19,262 nt of DNA, from the NCBI GenBank assembly GCA_964604195.1, contig CAZRXW010000017.1, positions 1 to 19,262 on the forward strand, in the 5' to 3' direction. Under the pieces are notes generated by a model. It ran no database searches. It worked only from the letters and a program-made list of their open reading frames with translations, and was not told the DNA's origin. Positions 1 to 8,101 of this stretch are shown piece after piece (the stretch's first letter is position 1; every line of letters starts with the position of its first letter). Origin of the DNA: SSEF01 sp964604195 (GTDB taxonomy: Bacteria > Patescibacteriota > Minisyncoccia > Moranbacterales > UBA1568). Made by a program: the position numbers and the translations under genes.

Positions 1-53
1 TCTTCAAATCCGCTCCTTTCAGAGTGTTACCTATGTATCTCATCTTCTTCAGG
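1..53. repeat. Left copy of 53-bp terminal inverted repeat
   Basis: Bases 1-53 are the exact reverse complement of 19208-19260, and identity stops at position 54 (G here, A in the other copy). Read outward on the minus strand this copy carries AAAGGAG followed by a purine-rich stretch, like the ribosome site of a gene lying outside the window. The likeliest explanation is that both window ends run into the same repeated element, such as an insertion sequence, where the assembly stopped. An assembly artefact is also possible. Confidence 0.9.
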
Positions 54-691
54 GAACGGCCATGTTTCCCCAAGAGATCATTCAGCGGGAATACCAACCG
101 CCGAGTCTCATGGTGGACCGCGGATTCGATTATGTGGTGGGCATGCTTAATGCGGTCACGGTTTACCCGTGCTCGCGAGGCCGGCCAGCCACGATCGAGA
201 TTCAGCAATTTGCCATCGTTCGCTGGGACGAAGATGGACGCCGGCTCGTCACCGAAGCAGTTGTCCACTACGATGGTCGACACAGCCAGTACTCTCTTGA
301 TGGCGGCCAATGGAAGCGGAGCCCGGAGTGGTTCATTTCAGGCCAGCCAGCGATTCAGCTTCAGGTGGTACGTCAAACTGGTGGACTGCTGCGCATTGAT
401 CTGGCATCTATTCCAGAGCATATCTACCACGGCTGGACGCAGCCACGTCTCAAGGTAGTGCCAGGTGTGAGGTATGGCATCATCGCTACAGTGAGGATCA
501 GTGGTGATGCGCACCTTCAACTCGGTATGGACTACTGGAAGGGGGCGAGTAGCGAATACAACGGCTGGTCAGCTGGGTGCGCCCAGTCAAACAACTGCGA
601 AGCGTTGCTCAGTGACTGGCATGGTGACACTGGTGGAGAGTTCCGCCTCATCGTAGCACCGAAGTCATTTGTCGGTGCAGCCAATCGCTAA
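2..691 (+). pseudogene. 5'-truncated paralog of the 792-1580 secreted protein
   Basis: Function is not recognised. The first ATG is at 62 (209 aa), but the frame is open to the window edge and the residues encoded inside the terminal repeat do not resemble a signal peptide. From residue 2 (FPQE...) the protein aligns with residue 55 onward of the downstream protein, so about 55 N-terminal residues, including the secretion signal, are missing. The C-terminal block (residues 123-194 from the ATG at 62) matches its neighbour at 52 of 72 positions, including GMDYW, SSEYNGWS and SDWHGDT, and three Cys are shared. The composition suggests a beta-sandwich, possibly ligand-binding, but this is inference. 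No ribosome site is visible before 62. The repeat probably replaced the promoter and signal peptide. Base composition is more GC-rich than in most of the window (34 of 60 bases at 121-180). It could still be intact if a start lies outside the window. Confidence 0.6.
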
Positions 692-713
692 CCAGGATCA
701 GTGAAGGGGGACG

Positions 714-768
714 GAGGGAGGTTTGGGAAACAGTGCACCGCGTGTGCTAGCCCAGCCTCCTCTTTTTT
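714..768 (+). terminator. Intrinsic terminator after the first paralog
   Basis: A GC-rich stem pairs GGGAGG (716-721) with CCTCC (756-760). It is extended inward by GGG (725-727) with CCC (751-753) and by a weaker inner hairpin around 732-748. TCTTTTTT follows at 761-768. It separates the first paralog from the promoter of the second. Confidence 0.75.
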
Positions 769-776
769 ATATACAT

Positions 777-785
777 TGATACAAT
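777..785 (+). promoter_or_regulatory. Extended -10 promoter of a probably leaderless gene
   Basis: TGATACAAT fits an extended -10 (TGn followed by TACAAT at 780-785). No good -35 is seen at the usual distance, as expected for extended -10 promoters. The ATG at 792 lies 7 bases after the -10 hexamer, exactly where transcription would start, so the mRNA is probably leaderless. Confidence 0.6.
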
Positions 786-791
786 AACTAC

Positions 792-1580
792 ATGCTTAGT
801 TTTTTTAGCCGAATCATTGCTTTTTTTCTGGCACTCTTTTTCTTGGGGAGTGTGTCTTCGCTTGATCCGAGCCCACTCTATGCAACTTGTTCAAGCGAAG
901 AGATTTCTCGAGAAGAGATGCTTCCTTTGGAACATACTAAAAACGATCCGGCTTTTTTTGCCAAGGAGACTCTAGCGCCAGAATATCAAAATCCAGAGCG
1001 GATGACAGAACTTGGGTTTACTCACGCAGTAGGCATGTGGAATATCGTCAGTGTCCTTCCGTGTGATCGAGGGAATGAAGCGATAGTTACCTTTCGATCA
1101 TTGCAGATAATTGAACGTGACCGTGAAAGTGGCTCTGAGCGGGTAGTGCAAAATCTTTCCTTTGATGAACTGTCTCGCGAGATGACATCACCGTCCTTTG
1201 ATTATGCGACGTATTACCGGGAGCCGTGGTTTACAGGAGGTGGCCCATCATTTGAGCCAATAGCTGCTGCCATAACTGCTGATGGTTATGAGATCAATGC
1301 TCGTTTTGTTCCCAAAGTGATCCTTCATGGCTGGACCGATCCCCGCGCTCAGGTGGTACCAGGGAGAGAATATTTTTTGGAGGCCACGCTCAAGATAGCT
1401 GGTGACGCTCGAGTGCAGCTCGGCATGGACTACTGGAGGGGTGCTTCGAGTGAGTATAACGGCTGGTCAGCCAGCTGTCTCTCATCAAATAATTGTCAGG
1501 CCTGGCTCAGTGATTGGCACGGTGATACTGACGGTGAATTTATTACTTGGCGAGTACCTTCTTTTCGTGTGAATGAATGA
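792..1580 (+). CDS. Secreted protein of unknown function (paralog pair)
   Basis: 262 aa; I do not recognise the family. Residues 1-23 or so are a hydrophobic export signal (LSFFSRIIAFFLALFFLG) with possible cleavage near 23-32, so the protein should be secreted or membrane-tethered. The mature part is polar. It ends in a block (179-250) with HGW, VPG, VQLGMDYW, SSEYNGWS, NNC and SDWHGDT that is shared with the truncated upstream copy. Cys91, Cys229 and Cys235 are conserved in both and could form disulfides. The aromatic-rich beta-strand pattern resembles carbohydrate-binding beta-sandwiches, but that is inference only. The start is supported by the extended -10 placed for a leaderless transcript and by the signal peptide beginning at this ATG. 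The gene converges on the O-antigen ligase-like gene with 25 bases between the stops. Its place next to polysaccharide genes suggests a cell-surface role. Confidence 0.85.
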   Translation: MLSFFSRIIAFFLALFFLGSVSSLDPSPLYATCSSEEISREEMLPLEHTKNDPAFFAKETLAPEYQNPERMTELGFTHAVGMWNIVSVLPCDRGNEAIVTFRSLQIIERDRESGSERVVQNLSFDELSREMTSPSFDYATYYREPWFTGGGPSFEPIAAAITADGYEINARFVPKVILHGWTDPRAQVVPGREYFLEATLKIAGDARVQLGMDYWRGASSEYNGWSASCLSSNNCQAWLSDWHGDTDGEFITWRVPSFRVNE

Positions 1581-1605
1581 GTAAAGCAACTCAAATACTT
1601 GGTAT

Positions 1606-2976
1606 CTAAGCGGCAGATTTTTTTAGAGATTCACGATAGAGCGCCAGGAGACCTCCCATGAGAGTCCAGAGTATCCATTGGACGGGGGTATTTTTGAAAA
1701 CATTATCCGAGAGACTAGCCAGAAGAAGGGAAAAGAAGACAAAACCAGTTATCGTAGCAAGATAACGGAGGCTATGGCTCGGAGTCTTGAAGTATATTCG
1801 AGTGACGAGCCAGAGAAAAGATGCAATATAGAACACGAGTACTACAACGCCAATTCTTCCTCCCTCGACGTAGAACTTAACAAAGTCATTGTGAGGATCG
1901 TTGGAGCCAAAGCGGAGTCCGCGCAAGTCTTCGGATGATGTGCGAAAGGTATCCATCCCACTTCCCAGCCATTCACGATGATCCATTCTTGTTTTGATGA
2001 CCATGTCATGCCAGAGATTTTTGCGCCAGGTAATTGAACTATCCGGTGTGGGATGGATAGCTTCACTCACTCGATCTTGGATGCTCGGTGAAAGAGTAAT
2101 AAGGAGAAGAGGAAAGAGTATGAGTGGCACGAGGAGGAATTTGGCTCGCGAGAGAGCAAGGAGGCCGAGAAAAACAAAGAGGGCGATCCAGGCAATACGA
2201 GCGTAGGTGAGAAGGAGAGTGAGGGTGACCAGGATGAGATAGCTGGTGGTGAGGAGTCTACTCGCGAGGGATTTGGCATAGACAAGAAAGTAGAGGGTGC
2301 CAAGAGCGATCAGGGCAAAGAGGAAAAGACTGTATACATTGGGATGGCTAAAGGTGCCGAAAATACGGGGGATAGAAACATTTTCATCCTGGAGACCAAT
2401 ACCCATCACGAATTGATAGAGACCAAAGAGGATAGGGAGAAGGCTAGAAAGAAAAATGGCATGAAGCAGGGTGCGGAAGTCGCGGTAGCGATTGATAGCG
2501 ATGTAGGCTATGGCCCCAATAATGAAGAGGTTGAAGAAGCGGAGGAGCTCTGAAAGCGTGGCAGTAGGATTGATAGAGTAGATCAGGCTAAAAGTACCCC
2601 AGCCACTAATAAGAAGGAAGGGAAACATGAGTGGGAAACGGAAGAGTGACCTTCCGTGAAGAAAAAGAAAAATCACACCGAGGGCAGCAATACCGATACC
2701 AAGGAGTTGAGACAGTGAGAGGCTAAGGTTGAAAAGAGTAAGAGTAAGGTATTGTGCTGAATAATCGAGGGACATGCGAACGATAAACAACAGACAGAGG
2801 AGGAGGAGCGGTGCCCGGAAGAGGAGAACCAAGCTTATAAGGCCACCAAAAAAGACCAGGGTGAGAAGCGGTGATATCCCCAAGATCAACAAGAGCGTAG
2901 TAAAGAAGAGAAGGCCACTTATGGTAGCTATCCAGAAGAGGGGAGTATTCCATTGATGGTGGAAAGAATCAGTCAT
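1606..2976 (-). CDS. O-antigen ligase/polymerase-like membrane protein (Wzy_C family)
   Basis: 456 aa, almost entirely hydrophobic, with about 10-12 likely membrane segments. Two hallmarks of the O-antigen ligase/Wzy_C superfamily are visible: GTFSHPNVYS (about 207-216) after a loop, and a large outer loop (about 300-370) ending in SNDPHNDFVKFYVEGGRIG-like sequence (358-376), the motif that carries the conserved His and Glu/Gly residues. Family members join or polymerise lipid-linked glycans on the outer face of the membrane. CPR cells generally lack LPS, so ligation of a surface polysaccharide or glycosylation of protein is more likely than true O-antigen ligation. It lies 24 bases downstream of the methyltransferase on the same strand, so the two are probably cotranscribed. 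Ligase versus polymerase cannot be decided from sequence alone. Confidence 0.82.
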   Translation of the reverse strand: MTDSFHHQWNTPLFWIATISGLLFFTTLLLILGISPLLTLVFFGGLISLVLLFRAPLLLLCLLFIVRMSLDYSAQYLTLTLFNLSLSLSQLLGIGIAALGVIFLFLHGRSLFRFPLMFPFLLISGWGTFSLIYSINPTATLSELLRFFNLFIIGAIAYIAINRYRDFRTLLHAIFLSSLLPILFGLYQFVMGIGLQDENVSIPRIFGTFSHPNVYSLFLFALIALGTLYFLVYAKSLASRLLTTSYLILVTLTLLLTYARIAWIALFVFLGLLALSRAKFLLVPLILFPLLLITLSPSIQDRVSEAIHPTPDSSITWRKNLWHDMVIKTRMDHREWLGSGMDTFRTSSEDLRGLRFGSNDPHNDFVKFYVEGGRIGVVVLVFYIASFLWLVTRIYFKTPSHSLRYLATITGFVFFSLLLASLSDNVFKNTPVQWILWTLMGGLLALYRESLKKSAA

Positions 2977-3000
2977 TGAGGTATATCTAAAGAAGAGGGA

Positions 3001-3654
3001 CTATTGATCCCAATAAACGGTAAACGTCATTGTGATACCACAGAAGGGATTTTTGATGAGCGAATACCGAGTGATTTCAGCTTCCTGGAGAAGTGAGCAG
3101 AGCTCTTCTTCTGAAAGAAGATTCATGTAAGTGCCAGTAGCCCATCCCTTGCTAATTTTTTGGAGAAACCAATCAAAAGACCGTTTCGAGAGGAGAATAT
3201 GGAGCAGAGGGGTGCGAGTATGAACTTCGATGGGAAACAATCGATTGGGGGTAGTGAGGTAGCCTCGCCGGGCAATACGTTTCATTTCCCTGAGGAAGGC
3301 GATCTGCTGTTCTCTCGTACCAACGTGTTCAATAACCGCATTGGAGTAGGCAATATCAAATGACTCATCAGCAAAGGGGAGTTTTGTTCCATCGGCTGTT
3401 TGAGTTTTTACTTTTGGGTAGCGAGTTTGAAATTCTGCCCAATCAGACTCGAGACCAACAGCAGTAATATTTTCTGGATAACTGTAGAGACGTTCCAGGA
3501 GATTATCGTTCTCGGAATATTCATGAGTGTTGACGCCAATGTCGATGATAGTAGTGGAGGCAGTTGTCTTGGACCAATCTAAAAATTGGAGCCACTTGGT
3601 GGTGCGACTTTTTCCGGAAATAGCACTGGCGATACGTTCGACAATTACGCTCAT
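3001..3654 (-). CDS. Class I SAM-dependent methyltransferase
   Basis: 217 aa from the chosen ATG. The frame is open to 3702, but a start there would run into the divergent glycosyltransferase, and MSVIVERIAS is the more natural N-terminus. Motif I is TIIDIGVNTHE (about 35-45), an atypical SAM loop. The acidic residue region is VGLES (66-70), and the Methyltransf_11-type motif LPFADESFDIAYSNAVIEHVG spans 92-112. The substrate is not deducible; given its operon partner (O-antigen ligase-like) and the divergent glycosyltransferase, a sugar or glycolipid is likely. The canonical GxGxG of motif I is degenerate (DIGVN), so binding relies on a variant loop, or the protein may recognise a different cofactor geometry. 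Confidence 0.8.
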   Translation of the reverse strand: MSVIVERIASAISGKSRTTKWLQFLDWSKTTASTTIIDIGVNTHEYSENDNLLERLYSYPENITAVGLESDWAEFQTRYPKVKTQTADGTKLPFADESFDIAYSNAVIEHVGTREQQIAFLREMKRIARRGYLTTPNRLFPIEVHTRTPLLHILLSKRSFDWFLQKISKGWATGTYMNLLSEEELCSLLQEAEITRYSLIKNPFCGITMTFTVYWDQ

Positions 3655-3672
3655 GTGATGGATACTAAAACT

Positions 3673-4881
3673 ATGAGAATACTCCTCATCAACAAACACC
3701 ACTACAAAAAAGGTGGGGCAGAGAGGGCCTACTTTGATACTGCTCGTATTTTAGCAGAAAATGGTCATTCGGTCGCCTTCTTTTCTATGGAGCATTCAGA
3801 CAATCTCGCGACCCCGTGGAGCAAATATTTTGTATCACCAGTTGATTATTTGGATGAGAAACAATCAGTTTGGAAAAAAATACAGGCAGCTTTTTCTATT
3901 ATTTGGAATTTTGAAGCGGCCCGAAATCTGGAAGCATTAATTGTAGAGTTTGGTCCGGAAGTGGCTCATCTCCATAATACCTATCATCAGCTTTCCCCTT
4001 CTATTCTCTGGGTGCTCAAGCGGCATCGCATACCAGTCGTCATGACGCTGCATGACTATAAGGCGGTGTCGCCTAATTACAGCCTTTTTGTTCGAGGAAA
4101 GATATGGGAACATACTTCGGGCTTCCGAACGATAATCGATCGAGCCATCAAAGATTCTTTCTTGAAAAGCATGGTCTGTGCTTTAGAACTTTGGTTTCAT
4201 AAACTCATCGGAAGCTATAAGCTCGTTGACCAGTTTATAGCCCCGAGCCAGTTTCTGATCGACAAGTACAAAGAGCTTGGCTTTCCATATGCCATCCAGC
4301 GCATTGCTCAGCCACTCTCTCCTTTTCCAGGAAGACCAGAAGTTTTTGGCTCTGGCAAATATTTTCTTTTTGCGGGACGACTTTCGAGCGAGAAGGGAGC
4401 GGAAACACTCCTCGAAGTCTTTTCGCAGATTCCAGAAGAAAGACTCTTGGTTGCTGGTACCGGACCGGATGAAGAGAGGCTCAAGCTCGCCTATGGCCGA
4501 TGTAAAAACATTCAGTTTCTTGGGCATCTTACGGGGAAGCCACTCGAAAAAATTTTCCACGAGGCTAAGGCATTTGTACTCCCGTCAGAATGGTATGAGA
4601 ATATGCCGTACTCCCTTCTTGAAGCTCTTTCATTTGGCTTACCAGTGATCGGTTCGAGATTGGGAGGGACAGTGGAGCGTATTCGAGAGGGGGAAAATGG
4701 CTTTCTCTTCGAACCAGGAAGTGCAGATGATCTCAGGCAGGCTCTTGAAATATTTAAACGAACTCATCATGCATCCATGGGTGAAGCCGCTTGGGAGAGC
4801 ATCCAAGACCTTCAAGAGGGGAAATATTACCAAGTGCTTGATGCACTTTACCGCCGTTTGATTGACTCCAAAAAAATCTGA
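3673..4881 (+). CDS. GT4 family glycosyltransferase
   Basis: 402 aa, the usual size for a GT-B fold GT4 enzyme. The N-terminal strand MRILLINKHHY leads into the acceptor-side loop KGGAERA (about 13-19). The C-terminal donor domain has FAGRLSSEKGAETLLE and PSEWYENMPYSLLEALSFG, the E-x7-E type nucleotide-sugar site. It should transfer a sugar from an activated donor to a lipid-linked or surface glycan at the cytoplasmic membrane. I chose 3673 because family members begin directly with the first beta strand; 3658 (MDTKT...) is in frame and possible. The gene starts 18 bases from the divergent methyltransferase start, so its promoter must lie inside that gene. It converges on the acetate-CoA ligase with a 12-base gap. 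Donor and linkage cannot be inferred. Confidence 0.88.
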   Translation: MRILLINKHHYKKGGAERAYFDTARILAENGHSVAFFSMEHSDNLATPWSKYFVSPVDYLDEKQSVWKKIQAAFSIIWNFEAARNLEALIVEFGPEVAHLHNTYHQLSPSILWVLKRHRIPVVMTLHDYKAVSPNYSLFVRGKIWEHTSGFRTIIDRAIKDSFLKSMVCALELWFHKLIGSYKLVDQFIAPSQFLIDKYKELGFPYAIQRIAQPLSPFPGRPEVFGSGKYFLFAGRLSSEKGAETLLEVFSQIPEERLLVAGTGPDEERLKLAYGRCKNIQFLGHLTGKPLEKIFHEAKAFVLPSEWYENMPYSLLEALSFGLPVIGSRLGGTVERIREGENGFLFEPGSADDLRQALEIFKRTHHASMGEAAWESIQDLQEGKYYQVLDALYRRLIDSKKI

Positions 4882-4893
4882 AACCTCTTGGCG

Positions 4894-7005
4894 TTAATTT
4901 TGTTCGAGAGACATCCTAGCATCGAGAACTCGGAAAGTATTGCCATCAGGAGCGATGGCAAGCGGATTGATATCGAGTTCGGTAATTTCTGGAAAACGTA
5001 CGGCAATTTCTGAAAGAAGGGCAATGTAGCGTTTAAGTTCTGCTCGATTGATGGGATTTTGACCCCTTGCTCCATCAAGAAGGGGTGCTGCTTGGAGTTC
5101 GCCGAGTATTTGTTCGATATCTTGTTCAGTGAGTGGGGCAAAACGCATCGCTACGTCTTTGAATATTTCTACATAGATACCACCAAGACCAACCACTACC
5201 AATGTCCCCAATCCCGGCTCTTTCTTGAGTCCCAAGAGGAGCTCGAGAGACTTGGGTGTCGCCATCTCTACGGCGATTGCTCCTTCGAGGCGGGCTGAGG
5301 GAGCATGTTGCTTTACGGTATGAATAAGATGCTCATAGGCAATACTAGCTTCATTGGGGTAGACATCAAGAATAACTCCGCCTACGTCTGATTTATGAAT
5401 GATGTCTGGAGAGGCTATTTTGAGAGCGACGGGTTTCCCAAGACGCTGAGCAAAGTGAGTGGCCGCTTCTCCTGAAGTAACCATTTCGCTCTTAAGGAAA
5501 GGGAATCCGTAGGCTTTGAGGAATCGAGTTGTTTTTTCTTCGCCTAATTGCTCTGATTGATCAGTACGTGCTTCGGTTATGATTTGCTTGGCTTTGTCGA
5601 TATCGGGCGAATGGATAGGTATTGAAGTTCCTTTGATCTTATTTTCTTCTTGCCATTTTTTCATGATGGCCAGAGCGCCAAGCATACGAGCTCCTCGTTC
5701 GGGGTAGTGGGTATTTATGATATGAGCATCACTCAAAGCCTCCTCTCCGCGCCTGGTGAGATGTAAGCCAGAGAAAACGGTCACGAGGGGGAGTTTTGGG
5801 TATCGTTTATGGAGCTTGATAATCGCTTCTGCTGTCGCTCTATCTTCGGTCATGGTTTGGGGGGTGAGAATGATCAGAACCATATCAACAGCATCATCTT
5901 GGGCGATAATTTGGAGAGCTTGTTCATAACGGTCTGCCCGAGCATCACCAAGGACATCAATAGGGTTGTGAACACTTCCGGCTGGTGGTAAGACTGATTT
6001 GAGGAGAGCAGTGGTATGGGGATGGAGCGAGGCTAGTTCGAGTCCATTTTGAACAGCAGCATCAGTTGCTAAAACACCGAGTCCGCCAGCATTCGTTACA
6101 ATCGCTACCCGGTTTCCTTTGGGAAGTGGATTATGAGCAAAGACAGAGAGGAGCTCTAGGAGGTCTTGGAAACTGGTTGCCCGAAGTATGCCTGCTTGGC
6201 GAAAAAGAGCGGTGTAAGCCGCATCGCTTCCGGCTACGGCTCCCGTGTGAGAGCTCGACGCGTTCGTACCAGCGTCGGTAGCTCCAGATTTGAGAGCAAT
6301 AACGGGCTTCTTTTTTTTGAGAAGTGTTTTCCCAATCTCAATAATTTTTTGAGCCTCGGTGAGTCCTTCGGTATAAAAACCAACAACTTTACTGGTCTCA
6401 TCTGCAGCAAAGTGAGTAAGAAGACTTTTTTCATCGATGGTCGCTTTGTTGCCAATAGAGGCAAAAGTCGAGAAGCCAAGCTTTTGTTTAGTGATATCAA
6501 GGAAGGCACTGGTGAGAGCTCCACTTTGAGAGAAAAAAGCAATAGGCCCGTCAATGGGGAGGGTTGAGGCAAAGGAGGCATTCAGGAAAAGCTTTGGTCT
6601 GATAAAGCCCAAACAATTTGGTCCAAGCAATTCAATCTTGAATTCCTTGGCGATGGCAATAATTTCTTCTTCGAGCGCTAGGCCAGAGGGGCCCGTCTCT
6701 CTAAAGCCAGCGGAAATAACAACTGCGGCCCGAACCATTTTTTCTCCAGCTTCACGGAGTACTACCGGGACAATAGCCGCTGGGACAATAATAATGGCGA
6801 GATCGATTTCCTCAGGTAGGTCTTTTATAGAGGCAAAGCAAGTCTTACCAAAGAGCTCTCCCCCTTTTGGGTTGATGAGGAAAATTTTTCCTCGGAAATC
6901 ACTTTTGACAAGATTTTTGGCGATATCATTACCCACTGAACCTGGCTGGGTTGAGGCGCCGACAACGGCAATGCTCTTCGGAGAGAAAAGGGTATGTAAA
7001 GACAT
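4894..7005 (-). CDS. Acetate-CoA ligase (ADP-forming), fused alpha-beta subunits
   Basis: 703 aa. It converts acetyl-CoA, ADP and phosphate to acetate, CoA and ATP, a substrate-level phosphorylation step in fermentation. Alpha part: CoA-binding Rossmann start SIAVVGASTQPGSVG (11-25), GPNCLGF (128-134), and the phosphorylated-His motif SSHTGAVAG with His253. Beta part: an ATP-grasp domain from about 485, with IHKSDVGGV and the second catalytic His537, ending with ELDINPLAI. Length and order match the fused archaeal/bacterial ACD type. It could also act on other acyl-CoAs, or belong to the related protein acyltransferase-like group, but no GNAT domain is appended. The ATG at 7005 is preceded by a purine-rich CAAAAAA stretch without a clear Shine-Dalgarno. 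A promoter with a 17-base spacer lies upstream and overlaps that of the divergent gene. Confidence 0.93.
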   Translation of the reverse strand: MSLHTLFSPKSIAVVGASTQPGSVGNDIAKNLVKSDFRGKIFLINPKGGELFGKTCFASIKDLPEEIDLAIIIVPAAIVPVVLREAGEKMVRAAVVISAGFRETGPSGLALEEEIIAIAKEFKIELLGPNCLGFIRPKLFLNASFASTLPIDGPIAFFSQSGALTSAFLDITKQKLGFSTFASIGNKATIDEKSLLTHFAADETSKVVGFYTEGLTEAQKIIEIGKTLLKKKKPVIALKSGATDAGTNASSSHTGAVAGSDAAYTALFRQAGILRATSFQDLLELLSVFAHNPLPKGNRVAIVTNAGGLGVLATDAAVQNGLELASLHPHTTALLKSVLPPAGSVHNPIDVLGDARADRYEQALQIIAQDDAVDMVLIILTPQTMTEDRATAEAIIKLHKRYPKLPLVTVFSGLHLTRRGEEALSDAHIINTHYPERGARMLGALAIMKKWQEENKIKGTSIPIHSPDIDKAKQIITEARTDQSEQLGEEKTTRFLKAYGFPFLKSEMVTSGEAATHFAQRLGKPVALKIASPDIIHKSDVGGVILDVYPNEASIAYEHLIHTVKQHAPSARLEGAIAVEMATPKSLELLLGLKKEPGLGTLVVVGLGGIYVEIFKDVAMRFAPLTEQDIEQILGELQAAPLLDGARGQNPINRAELKRYIALLSEIAVRFPEITELDINPLAIAPDGNTFRVLDARMSLEQN

Positions 7006-7038
7006 TTTTTTGACGTTTTGTAGAGTTTGTTTTTCTCT

Positions 7039-7067
7039 ATTGTATCGGTTCTTTTTGTCCTTGACAA
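7039..7067 (-). promoter_or_regulatory. Promoter of the acetate-CoA ligase gene
   Basis: On the minus strand TTGTCA (7062-7067) and TACAAT (7039-7044) are separated by 17 bases, a near-consensus sigma-70-type promoter. The expected start is about 25-30 bases upstream of the ATG. Its -35 overlaps that of the plus-strand promoter. Confidence 0.65.
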
Positions 7068-7088
7068 AACATCTTAGATTGCTAGACT
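7061..7088 (+). promoter_or_regulatory. Promoter of the beta-helix protein gene
   Basis: TTGACA (7061-7066) and TAGACT (7083-7088) are 16 bases apart. TG at 7080-7081 makes an extended -10. The -35 lies in a small inverted repeat, TTTTGTC CTT GACAAAA (7053-7069), which both divergent promoters share. Confidence 0.6.
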
Positions 7089-7115
7089 CGGGAGTCAGCC
7101 ATTAATGTCCGACTT

Positions 7116-8066
7116 ATGTCAGCTCATCCTATCACCAAGAATCGTTATTACCTCCCAGGAGTCCTCCTTTTTCTGGGACTTTTCGCTTTTATGCTTGGTC
7201 CTGGTTTTGTGTTTGGTGGATCAAAAAATATTTATGTTGACCGTGACAATAAAGGAAAAGAAGACGGGTCGCATGATCATCCCTATCGCTCTATCGACAA
7301 AGCTCTCAGTAAGGCAAAGAAGGGGAGCACGGTCTTTGTGGCTAAAGGACGCTATAAAACCAATGTCACTATTCCGAGGGATGTGAAACTCGTTGGTGGA
7401 AAGAGTACCGGAGATGTTGTTATTGAAGGTGACAATGACAAGCCAACCGTAACCATGAAAGAGGATACGGAAATCAAGAAGATTACTATCAAAGGTGGGC
7501 GTCATGGTATTCGGGTTGAGGATGCGGCAGAGGCCAGGATTCTCGAGGTTGTTATCAAGGATAGTGTCCGTGATGGTATCCATATTGATCGAGGAACTCT
7601 TGCTAAAAAAGACGAAGTCTATATTGAAAAGACTGAGATTAAGGATAATCGCATGGCGGGTATCTTTTCAGAGCGACGGAGTGTGATTGTTTTGAATTCA
7701 GATATTGTAAGAAATGGCGATGGGTTTGACTTTACGGGAGGGGTGAAGGCCTGGGTGAAGGATGTTCGCATCAATGATAATCGAGGGAGCGGTCTCAAGC
7801 TTGTTCTTGATGGGACATCATTTTGGAGTCGAGATCTTTCTATTCGGAGAAATGGCCGAGAAGGGGTAGAGGTAAATGCCTATGGAGGGACCGGAAAAAT
7901 TGGATTTAAGGAAACAGCCTTTGTGAACAATGGTCGCTACGGTATTGCCAAAATTGTTCGAGGCAAAGGCGGGGAGACTGTTCTTGCGAATGTTTTTCTC
8001 GAAAAGTCGCGGATTGAAGGTAATAAATCAGGGAGTATCTCCCGTCCTCTGTGGGTAGGCAATTAG
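7116..8066 (+). CDS. Membrane-anchored right-handed beta-helix (DUF1565-like) protein
   Basis: 316 aa. Residues 12-33 are a hydrophobic signal or anchor. IYVDRDNKGKEDG...HPYRSIDKAL (39-64) then KGSTVFVAKGRY is the typical opening of DUF1565/pectate-lyase-like beta-helix proteins, where a 'calendar' strand introduces the first coil. It is followed by short repeating beta segments (GRHGIRVEDAAEARI, VRDGIHID, NRMAGIFSERR, NGDGFDFTGG, NRGSGLKL, NGREGVEV, NGRYGIAK), each about 20-25 residues, consistent with stacked coils. No catalytic residues of a polysaccharide lyase can be assigned, so it may bind or modify surface glycans or be an adhesin. The start at 7116 gives the signal peptide directly. 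An out-of-frame ATG lies at 7105. It has its own promoter and probably its own transcript. Confidence 0.85.
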   Translation: MSAHPITKNRYYLPGVLLFLGLFAFMLGPGFVFGGSKNIYVDRDNKGKEDGSHDHPYRSIDKALSKAKKGSTVFVAKGRYKTNVTIPRDVKLVGGKSTGDVVIEGDNDKPTVTMKEDTEIKKITIKGGRHGIRVEDAAEARILEVVIKDSVRDGIHIDRGTLAKKDEVYIEKTEIKDNRMAGIFSERRSVIVLNSDIVRNGDGFDFTGGVKAWVKDVRINDNRGSGLKLVLDGTSFWSRDLSIRRNGREGVEVNAYGGTGKIGFKETAFVNNGRYGIAKIVRGKGGETVLANVFLEKSRIEGNKSGSISRPLWVGN

Positions 8067-8101
8067 GGTGTTTTAACTGGAATTTCGACAAAATATGTCT
8101 C

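Noticed and set aside
2067..2303. Minus-strand and plus-strand ORFs inside the O-antigen ligase-like gene
   Set aside because: They have Ser/Pro- or Arg-rich compositions typical of shadow frames and no start signals; the membrane protein frame has family motifs.
3586..3672. Longer start of the first GT4 glycosyltransferase
   Set aside because: The 29 extra residues are not GT4-like and overlap the divergent methyltransferase start. MRILLINKHHY at 3673 is the natural first strand.
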